Shown here: positions 48,057-60,000 of the stretch, one piece after another
Numbering within the stretch: position 1 is the first letter of the stretch
Layout of the letters: each line of letters begins with the position of its first letter
Source of the DNA: Watersipora subatra
Lineage: Eukaryota; Bryozoa; Gymnolaemata; Cheilostomatida; Watersiporidae
Reading direction: 5' to 3'
DNA: 64,000 bases
Assembly (NCBI RefSeq): GCF_963576615.1
Contig: NC_088716.1
Coordinates: 62,032,228 to 62,096,227 of the forward strand
Translations under genes and position numbers: made by a program
Notes under the pieces: generated by a model
The model's database searches: none
The model's input: only the letters and a program-made list of their open reading frames with translations
What the model was told of the DNA's origin: nothing

Positions 48057-51000
48057 GTAAGTTTATGGGTGTCAAAGTTGTTGTCGGATGTTTATATGCA
48101 ATTCATACACAGTTTCCAGCTGTTGACTTGAACTTGAGTGTCACTAACTCGTTGGCTAACTATTTTAGCAACTGACTTAGTCACTGATTGACAGACTTTC
48201 TGAGTGACTGACTGAGTGACTGAGTGACTGAGTAACTGACTGACGACCCACTGGTTGATTGACTGGTAGTCTAACCCAGTTGTATGCAGATTGACTGACG
48301 TATTTGCTGTTACACCAAACAGTTAGCTCATAGACTGACTGCAGTTTGTATATCTAGCCAGCCAGTGAACTATCTCTTGCTTCATTCTCGTTGTCTACTT
48401 CAGCTTTGCTAACGTAGGAAACCGTCACAAGCTCTGTGGGTGCTTATCTCATTATGTACCTCACTGTATTCTCTAGACAACAAGTGCTTCATTATGTACC
48501 TCATTATATTCTCTAGACAACAAGTGCTTCATGATGTACCTCACTGTGTTCTCTAGACAACAAGTGCTTCATTATGTACCTCACTATATTCTCTAGACAA
48601 CAAGTGCTTCATTATGTACCTCACTATATTCTCTAGACAACAAGTGCTTCATGATGTACCTCACTATATTCTCTAGACAACAAGTGCTTCATTATGTACC
48701 TCACTATATTCTCTAAACAACAAGTGCTTCATTATGTACCTCACTATATTCTCTAGACAACAAGTGCTTCATGATGTACCTCACTGTATTCTCTAGACAA
48801 CAAGTGCTTCATTATGTACTTCACTATATTCTCTAGACAACAAGTGCTTCATGATGTACCTCACTATATTCTCTAGACAACAAGTGCTTCATGATGTACC
48901 TCACTATATTCTCTAGACAACAAGTGCTTCATTATGTACCTCACTGTATTCTCTAGACAACAAGTGCTTCATGATGTATCTCACTATATTCTCTAGACAA
49001 CAAGTGCTTCATTATGTACCTCACTATATTCTCTAGACAACAAGTGCTTCATTATGTACCTCACTATATTCTCTAGACAACAAGTGCTTCATTATGTACC
49101 TCACTATATTCTCTAGACCACAAGTGCATTAACTGAGGAGAGTGATGAAGACTCTAGTATTGACAATCCCTTCTACTCCAATTCTGACCTTGTAAGGAAA
49201 TCCACAGTTGTACGGCCAAAGGCCACCGCTTCACCAGCTACTGCGCCTGTTCACGCCAGTCCAACAAATTACTCTCAGCCCACACTATCGGACGATACAA
49301 TGATGAATGAGTTAGCTAACACAATACAGTTGAGGTTGAAAGAAGACGACAACCAGAGAGTGTATGATGACGTACCCCCAATAGACTCTGAGAGCGAGAA
49401 GACTGTCTATGATGTGCTCAACGGTTGTGAAAATTTTGTCGGAGAGATTTATGATGAGGTACCTTCACCAGGTAAAATTTTGCTAGAATGAGTTTTGAAA
49501 TTCTACACGCTTTATGAAGCTTCTGATACAAGAAATAAGAAAATTAAGAAATTGAAAGAATCCAAAAATAGAGATGGATGAAAGGCTATACTGGAATTTA
49601 GCTATATTGGAACGAAGGTTCCTCTTGTTGCTCTAACTAGCTAGCAAAGTGTCAACCAGATTTGTGTTATTTGAGCAAGCGTACAGTTATATGTGTATAT
49701 GGAGTACAGGCTAACCTGAGTTGCATCAGGGTAGGCTATAAGATATGCTTTCTATCAGGCCTGACACTCTCCAAGCATTCTTATGATATTATAGTTAGCA
49801 TGTTGTCCCGATTTCAAGATCCCATTATAACACATTTGTCTACATTTCCTTGTTTTTACTTCAGGGTATGAATGAGTTAAAACTTGCATTTTTAATAAAG
49901 ATCAAGGTGGCAATAATAATTAACATTCATGGCACTAGACTAAGGCCATAGGGCTTTGTATCTAAATCCCTTTTCTTTCCATTTCACTTGTTTGGGATTG
50001 GCTATCTTATAGAGAAAGCTGTTTTTAGATTTCCAGAACAGCATGTAATGAGATTTCTTGCAGTCAGAATTCAGACTTCTATTAATATGGCCAGTCAATT
50101 AAAGGCTTCTAATGTTTATTGTGTGTGTGACACTGAAAGTAATTTCTTCTGTATGGCAGAGGAAGAAGACATAAACGCTAACAACATCACAACATTACTA
50201 GACGAGTCTGCAAGGCGCCTGCAAGCAGGACAAACTAACTCAATGCGTTCAGATGCAGTCTATGAACCAGTTGAACTCAACTATGGGTGTTTTGAAGAAG
50301 AAGACAGCGACAGTGAGTTTGAGTCAATAGAATCACAGGAAGGAGAGAGTATAAGTGTATCTCAGACTAAGGTTTGTAAGTGATATTCATGAAAACATCT
50401 GACGGTATAGTTGAACTTAAATACCTTCTTGTAGTATACCTTCTTGGAGAAGGTAGAACACGAGCAAACATTGAATATTTGTAAAACAAATTCAATGTTT
50501 GCAAACTCATTGCATTGCAGAAAACTTACTTTAGTCTAAATGCACATTTAGTGGCAATTGTTTTGTAATTGTCAATGATGCTATTATAGACATTTCTACA
50601 ATTGTCGACTATTAGTCAGGGGATCATCGACCCCGTTGCAGGTGTTCAGTATCCTCTACTGGAGGTACACGTGCTCAGTATCCTATGAGGACAGGTACTC
50701 AGTATCCTATAGGTACAGGTACTCAGTGTCCTATGGGTACAGGTGCTCAGTATACTATGGGTACAGGTACTCAGTATCCTATGGGTACAGGTACTCAGTG
50801 TCCTATGGGTACAGGTGCTCAGTATCCTTTAGGTGGAGGTACTCAGTGTCCTATGGGTACAGGTACTCAGTATCCTATAGGTACAGGTACTTAGTATCCT
50901 TTAGGTACAGGTACTCAGTGTCCTATGGGTACAGGTACTCAGTGTCCTATGGGTACAGGTACTCAGTATTCTATGGGTACAGGTACTCAGTGTCCTATGG

Positions 51001-54000
51001 GTACAGGTGCTCAGTATACTATGGGTACAGGTACCCAGTATACTACGGGTACAGGTGCTTAGTATCCTATGGATACAGGTGCTCAGTATCCTATAGGTAC
51101 AGGTACTCAGTATACTATGGGTACCGGTACTCAGTATCCAATGGGTACAGGTACTCAGTATACTATAGGTACAGGTACTCAGTATCTTATGGGTACAGGT
51201 ACTCAGTATACTATGGGTACAGGTGCTCAGTATCCTATGGATACAGGTACTCAGTATCCTATTGCTACAGGTGCTCAGTATCCTATGGGTACATGTACTC
51301 AGTATTCTATGGGTACAGGTACTCAGTATACTATGGGTATAGGTGCTCAGTATACTATGGGTACAGGTACTCAGTATCCTATAGGTACAGATACTCAGTA
51401 TCCTATGGGTATAGGTACTCAGTATACTATGGGTACAGGTACTCAGTATCCTATAGGTACAGATACTCAGTATCCTATGGTACGAGGATGATCTAAGACT
51501 TGACATTTCAGCTGGTTTACCAACTCAACTTCTATATTATAGTCTAAAGTTTAAAATGAACTTTTTCGTAGCCAGTAACAAATTTGCACTGTCAGCAGCA
51601 CCTAATTGGACACTGGCATAAAAACAAATTCACGGCTAATTCTGGCATAACTTAGTCTTTATATACCACAATTGGTTTTATTCTCAAGAATGAAGACAAT
51701 TTTCCTTTAATTTTCTTAGTCCGATTCTGCTAGTCGACATCTAGCTGGCAATCTATAGCCGATGTACTTGCGCTCCATAGTTGTATACTGAGGGCCGATG
51801 TACTTGCGCTCCATAGTTGTATACTGAGGAAGAAGAATGAGGGCACCTGCTTTTAGCTGCAGAACTAAATGCTGTTGTAAATTGCTAACTTGTGGTACAG
51901 CAGTGATAAGGCATGACAAGTTGATTAAAAACTAAAGTAATTCATGGTTCGAAAGTAAAATTCATTATGATAAATGCATAAGAAATGTATAATAAATGTA
52001 TAATAAATGTAATGATATGTGTATGCTAAATGCAATAATGTTGCAGAGCAAACTGCTTGACATTCACCACGTTGATGATGTTTTTGTCTTTTCATTGCTT
52101 TAGGAAATAACTAGCCTTGCTTCTCACAACACCAAGCAAAGTAAGGCTGCCTCTAACAAAAATGGGAGGGGTAAAGCTTTTCCATTCAACGAAGACAAAC
52201 ACCCTTGCCCAAGCTTGCCAGACTGTCCCGAAGAACTCACAGAAAAACAGGTTTCTGCTTTTAGCATTTTTATATGCGCTCTGGTCTGTTCAACAGCTGA
52301 CATTAAATTTCTCGAGCTTCCTAATGATCTAATACTAAACACTCAAGTATTCAACGATACTGAATGACTCACTTGTTGTGATAATGAAAGACTCATTCAT
52401 TGTTTATAATGATTGACTCACTAGTTGTAATAATGATTGACTCACTAGTTGTGGCACTGAATGACTCACTCATTGTGATAATGAAAGACTCATTAGTTGT
52501 AATACTGATTGACTAACTAGTTGTAACACTGATTGACTGACTAGTTGTAACACTGATTGACTCACTAGTTATGGCACTGAATGACTCACTCATTGTGATA
52601 ATGAAAGACTCATTAGTTGTAATACTCATTGACTCACTAGTTGTAACACTGATTGACTCACTAGTTGTAATACTGATTGACTCCCTAGTTGTAATTCTGA
52701 TTGACTCACTAGTTGTGATACTGAATGACTCAGATCCTAGATTCAGTTTTCTATATTATTTTGCTCTTTCATATAAACCTTTCAACTATTTCGCACCAAC
52801 ATTAGAATGGATAAAATATCTATGAACATTTTTTTATGCTTCCATAGCATGCAATTATTCTGATAAACTTTTAGATATGTTTAAGGTGTCTGGGTTTTCA
52901 GTTTTTAATGATAAAACTTACATGAGGGAACATATCATTTATTAATTGTTTCTTTCTATCGACAGCAGTAGTAACTATGGTATTAAGCAAAGGGTAAGAG
53001 AGGCACTTGATCAATCGTAGGGCCAAATATAGGCATTAGAGAGATCATTTATTGCATGTAAATGCATTGTAGAGATCTCTTGGTGCACATTGTAGACAAT
53101 GGAGAGATCATAGGTCAATAGTTGCACAGAATGAATACAGGCACCTATTTGATATCTTTTACTGTTTGTTAATGTTACACAGAATTTTATGTGCTCACTA
53201 ATTTCAACAACCTGGCTTGTTTACTCCGTTGTACAGTATTATATCTTTGGTAAAATGATAAGTGAATTTTTCAAGTTTTCTAAGAGCCTATTGTAGTAGC
53301 TTTCATCATCGCAATATGTAAATATCTCAAGTAAATCTACCCTTACCCTGAGTATTTCAGGCAATGTTGTACATACATTTTTATGTTAAGATTTTCTGAT
53401 ATTACAAGAAAATTTGAAGCTTTAATTTTCAAAAAACAATCGAAACCACAGCAGCCATAGTTTTGTTTAACTGAGGCCAGCTCAAGTTATCCACAATCCG
53501 ATTTACTGTTGAAGTTTTGTCATTTTATTGTTGACAGCTATAGGTCCACTACATGTCTATGTCTATGTCTATTGTTGACAGCTATAGGTTCACTACATGT
53601 CTATGTCTATGTCTATTATTGACAGCTATAGGTCCACTACATGTCTATGTCTATGTCTATTATTGACAGCTATAGGTCCACTACATGTCTATGTCTATGT
53701 CTATTGTTGACAGCTATAGGTCCACTACATGTCTATGTCTATTGTTGACAGCTATAGGTCCACTACATGTCTATGCGGGGTTTTGTAATCTTGTGTAAGT
53801 CTTTGTCAGATTTATTTTCGGATGAACATATACAATGTATATATAGTTGTATGGAGGAATATACACTGTGAATATAGTTGTATGGAGGAATATACACTGT
53901 GTATATAGTTGTATGGAGGAATATACACTGTGAATATAGTTGTATGGAGGAATATACAATGTATATATAGCTGTATGGAGGATTATACCATGTATATATA

Positions 54001-57000
54001 GTTGTATGGAGGAATATACAATGTATATATAGTTGTATGGAGGAATATACACTGTGTATATAGTTGTATGGAGGAATATACACTGTGAATATAGTTGTAT
54101 GGAGGAATATACAATGTATATATAGTTGTATGGAGGAATATACAATGTATATATAGTTGTATGGAGGAATATACAATGTGTATATAGTTGTATGGAGGAA
54201 TATACACTGTGAATATAGGCGTTTGGAGAAGTATACAATATGAATATAGATAACTTAAAGGATTATATTGCATGAAAATAGGTAGGTACCTGGAAGGATT
54301 ATACCTTGTTATTATTGCACTTTGTGAGTCAACCTGTGAAACTATTTAAACATGAATCTCACAACTCTATTGCATCATTGTAGGAGAAGAGACGGCATGT
54401 CGTGGCGTCTATCATCGAGATAGAGAATTCTTACGTCAGATCTCTTGATATACTTCTTGAGGTAAAGTCTCTATAGCTTATCAGATTTAGCTTGTCCTCT
54501 GAACATTAGTCATATGATATGAGATGAATAGGCTGCTAAAATACGAGGACTGTCATTAAATAAATGTCTTTGTGTATGCGAGACTGAGGCATGTTAGATA
54601 TACGTTTAGGATCTCTGTTTGATTGTGTTTGCGTTGTGTTATAATACAGAATTGAGCAATTGTATATGTATGGGAGGTCAATAGATGTAACAACCTAGAA
54701 TACCAACCTCCAAAACGGGGCTTTGCATCTCTATAAATACATGTACAGTAAGTCGTTGACTTATGACCTTTGCGACATACGCCTACTCGACTTTACGGCC
54801 ACATCCGTGGAAAGGTCAGGCGGCTCAGTGCGAGGCGTACCAAAAGCCATTCTTCGTTATTTTCGTTAAGCGCTTTCGTTATTTTTTCATTAGGGCAAAT
54901 TTTTTCTGCCACACAATAACAATAATTTCTCTCGAAATTAAAATTTAGCAATTTGTGTACTGATTATATACATTATTAAAAGATATACCTTGCTTGCCAT
55001 GGCGAGTTCAGCGTTATCCGTTATAATAAAACGAATTCGCAAACAGAAAAATGATAAAGTTTAAAAATACATACTAAAATTTCCTTCAACTTACGTCCAA
55101 CTCGTCTTACGACTGGCCGGCTGGACCCAGATGCAGTCATAATTCGACGACTTACTGTAATACATGTAGATGATGGCTGGCAACCAGTGACAGAAGGCAT
55201 TTTGAATTATACCTTTATGTCTACATTTTCAATCACGAGGCAGCGGTTGGTAAAGGAAGCCATACCATGGGCTAAAGACTAGCTAGCTTCACCTTACTAA
55301 CTCAAAACTTATGATTTGACTCAACTAGAGAGGACACTTGTCAAGTACTTACTCGTGTCAATGACTCCAGTTGTTACACTCTTCATTCAGTCTCCAGTAG
55401 GAGAAGTAATGAATATACAGACTTAGTCTGTGAAGCCTGAATCATAGGCAGCAGAGCTGTCTGCTGTCTGCATTTGCTGTTTTTATACGATGAGAAGATG
55501 TAGGAGTTCCTCATATTCTAGGCTAGTAGCTCTATAAGACTAAGGCTTGTATATCATGAGCATATTCCTTTATGATCAGACATTCATGTTCATAAGCTGT
55601 ATACACATGAGTTGTTTAAAGTGTTCATTTAGATGTGCATCATGCATCAGCTATGGTGGATGTTTTCTCTCAGTAGAAGCAACTAATGCAGAAAAACCAT
55701 TTATGCTTGATGCATGCACTCTGTTGGTAGTACTACAAGAAGCCTCTACTCAAAGGTGACATCCTGTCTTCAGAGAAAGTAGAGATAATATTTTACAAGC
55801 TAGAAGACATTTTAGATTGCCATTTCATGTTCCGCATTGCTCTCCATGATCGGATGAAAAACTGGGATGAACATGAGGTGATCGGCAGCGAGTTTTCAGA
55901 GGTGATTTTTGATGACAGTATTTAGATCATTTTGCGAAATGGTATTCTGCTTTTAACAGTTTTTGACTTTGTTGTGCAAGCTCTCGCCCTGAAGAGATAA
56001 TTGTTTAGCGCTATCTGCCATCAATAGATTTTCATATATTTGTAGATATCAAAGGACTTTGTCTTGGAAGTCTATAGCGAGTTTATCAACAACTTCATGA
56101 AGGCTACAGAGCTGCTCAAGAAGTCGATGAAAGATAAAACCTTTTCCGAGTTTGTCAATGTACGATGAGTATTAGAATAAAATATAAACATTTTGTATTG
56201 GTATATTTACTTACAGATAGTAATGCTGGGCCTATACAGCAAATAGCCTGCTACCGGATAATGATAAGCAAGATATTATTCATATATTAACACAGCTTTT
56301 AATCTATTTGTGAAATGTTTATTCCAAGCTATAGTATTTTTCCAAATATTAGGCAGGCCCGTATTCCCTGGGGCAGCTGAGCCGCCCCAACTTTTTAGTG
56401 ATTTGCGGCGACCAAGTACTAAGAATTGTAGTTTAAGCTTATTCACTTGGAATTTTCAACAACTAATTTACTAGCAACTAGCGTTCTATATTGTCTCCGT
56501 GGTGATCTCGCCAAATGATTGATCTTGTGAGACTTTATTAAGACTTGGAAACTGAATTTTATTGCTTATAAGTGGGGTGTGAAGAAGACCCCCAAACTTG
56601 CATTTTCCTTATCATATAAAACCTAATCAACGTAGAATCAAAACATCGATGAGGAGCACTATGGGGCAGACTCGTCTAAATAATCTTCTAATATTACACA
56701 TATACAGTATAAAGATGTTGAAATAGATACAGAATCAGTTGTGAAAGATTTCTGCCATGGCCACATTGACAGAACAAGAGCTATTGCAATAAAAAGGTAA
56801 AAGCTCTTGTTCTGTCAATGTTCCTTACAGAAATCTGTAGTGTCATAAGTTTTATATCGTTTGTTGAATAAAGAAAAGTTTTGCATGCCATGAACCATCA
56901 ACAATATATTTATATGGAGATTTAGATGCTTACAATTGATTGCATTTATGCATACTTTGAGGGTTATTGATGCTTAGAAGGTCCAGCGCTTCGGGGTACC

Positions 57001-60000
57001 GCCCTCAACCCCGTTGGGGGCTTACACCGCCCCCAAACCCCCAGGTGTTTATAACTAGTTGCCTAACATTTGCCGCCCTAACTTGCAGCAAGAGAATACA
57101 GGCCTGATATTACTGTAGGTATAAACAACCACTAAATAGCATTTTATGTAAACTCATTGTTAACTAAATATTTATCGTTTCAAACCTAACTTGGTGGTTG
57201 GATGTGGTCTTACAATATTAGCTTTCTCGGTTGTGTAGGCACAGATGAAAGCTTCTAATGACATGGTTGGACCTCATGGTCTCATGATCAAGGTTGTACA
57301 AAGGTTTCCTCAGTACATTCTTCAAATCAAGGTAGGTCAGAAGTTGTGCTCTTTTCTGATCATAGGAGCTTCATACTGTCTGTTGTTCCTTTGTAATGTG
57401 AGTGATGTCTTCACAGATATGTTCGTATACACTGTTTATGTTCATTTACATTGTTGCAGTTTTTGTGATATCTTTTTTGTTGATTAAATATATGCTACAT
57501 TGTGTTTTCATACTTACATGACTAACGGATGATCACAGCTTATTGCGACAGAAGTGAAACTCTCCACTTACTATACACTCTTATCTCTTATCGGTTAATC
57601 TGTTAGGACCTGCTGAAGAATACTCCAACTGATCATGACGATCATCTCAAGCTATACTTGGCTTTGTCAAGGTTAGAAAATGTAGCCTACCAGCTTAATG
57701 TGAAAAAAAGAACAAGCGAAGAGCGCCTCGCTGCCAGGCTCCTTCTCAGCAGGATCAGCAAGTCAAATGAAATGAAGAATCCAGACTCTATTCTCTTTAG
57801 ACAAGATGACGTAAATGAAGTGGTATGGTGAATATCTTCCTTCAAAAACTTAAAAAATGTATGCTTTTTGTTTCAAGTTTTACAAGATGTACTCAGATAG
57901 CTTTACAGGTCAGTAATACAATGCAGTTTGTTTATTGTGATCAAATACTAGTTTGAATGGAGCCATAAAACTTTTTTTATTACAGTAAGATTGATAAAAT
58001 AATTGTAGTGCAGTTTGCGCATCATGCATGATGTTGTCGCTGTTTGTTGCTTTATAAAATGCTAGCCTCCCTTTATCTATGCGCTTCTTCTTGGGCTACA
58101 TAACTATTAAATCACTGATCTAACTTTTGGAAGTTCTATTTTTTTAGCTAGCATCAAATGGAGATGTCCTTGACATACTAATGTAATGAACTCCAATGAT
58201 GAAGCATGATTGCCTCAAGCTTTTTATTAGCGTACTTGTAGCTGATTTGTTTGTCACTATTACTTATATTCAGCATGGCAGCATCTCAACAGACTGGCAG
58301 CATCTCAACAGACATGGCAGCATCTCAACAGACACCATTGTATTATTGAGAATCTTTTTTACTAAAACTTCATATCTAAATTTAAATGGTTTTGTATGAA
58401 CAAAAACTTAACATCATTTTGTGAGACTTTCATGTTATGCATTTTACTGAGTCAACTGCAAGCTACTCAGATTAACTCAGAAAGTTAGGCTAAAGAGTGT
58501 TGTTAAGAGAGAAGCAAATTTTAAAATTTGCTTCTTAAGAATATTATTCTTAACATTTTAGTATCCTGTCAGTATCATTGTGACAAAAATCAAATGTTAC
58601 TTGCAGTTCAAGGTTTTGTAGTTTGAAGCTTTTTAGTTTGTACTAGCTTTTGTAATTACCTGAATAATTTGTACTCAACTTTTTCTAGTTGATGTGATTT
58701 CTACTTAAATCATACTAGTTGATGTGATTTGTACTTAGCTCGTACTAATTGATGTGATTTGTATTTAGCTCTTACTAGCTGATGTGATTTGTACTTGACT
58801 CTTACTAGTTGATGTGATTTGTCCTTGACTCTTACTAGTTGACGTGATTTGTACTTGACTTTTACTAGTTGATGTGATTTGTACTTGACTCTTACTTGTT
58901 GATGTGATTTGTTCTTGACTCTTACTAGTTGATGTGATTTGTACTTGACTCTTACTAGTTGATGTGATTTGTACTTGACTCTTACTAGTTGATGTGATTT
59001 GTTCTTGACTCTTACTAGTTGATGTGACTTGTACTTAACTCATAACAATTGATGTGATTTGTACTTGACTCTTACTAGCTGATGTGATTTGTGCTTAACT
59101 CTTACTAGTTGATGTGATTTGTACTTAACTCATACTAGTTGATGTGATTTGTACTTAGCTCTTACTAGCTGATGTGATTTGTACTTAACTCTTACTAGTT
59201 GATGTGATTTGTACTTAGCTCTTACTAGCTGATGTGATTTGTGCTTAACTCTTACTAGTTGATGTGATTTTTACTTAACTCATACTAGTTGATGTGATTT
59301 GTACTTAGCTCTTACTAGCTGATGTGATTTGTACTTAACTCTTACTAGTTGATGTGATTTGTACTTAGCTCTTACTAGCTGATGTGATTTGTACTTAACT
59401 CTTACTAGTTGATGTGATTTTTACTTAACTCATACTAGTTGATGTGATTTGTATTTAGCTCTTACTAGTTGTAGGAGTTATACAAATTAATAGTCGATTA
59501 GCATTCTTCATGCTAAAGGTTTCCTGTTGCCCTTGTAGACTCACGGTTCTGGTGGAACGAGCAAAGAAAAGCCAAGGCGTCTTCTGCTTTTCAATGACAT
59601 GATTTGCCTTATTAGCCTTGACAACAGGTAAGCATTTCCTTGTCAGCAATATCTCCAAGTTGAACGTACAGCTGTTATTTCTATTTATTAAATTGTGTGA
59701 TACTTAAACCATAACTGTCACGAACAACTTTTATCGTATTTTCTAGGTAAATCAGACACGCTGATTCCGATTTTGTACTCAAAATAAAGATTAGTCCACT
59801 AACCTTCAAAGTCATTTAAGCTTTTTTAAAGCGTTTCAATATCCGTTTCAAAAACAACACGATCGGCATTACAAGCTCCGCCCATAAATATGTGACGAAA
59901 CCTAGCTTTTTTAGAAACGGAAGTTGGGAATGTTTAGACCGATTTAGAATAATAGAGATGAGTGTCTTAAAACCCATTATTATCTAAATCCAGCCTGTAA

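Noticed and set aside
50901-51506. 201-codon minus-strand frame with ILSTCTHR octads
   Set aside because: Antisense reading of the 24-bp array; an artefact of a repeat unit divisible by three.
53763-54273. Minus frames of 96-155 codons with PPYNYI repeats
   Set aside because: Antisense of the 31-bp array; no unique flanking domain.
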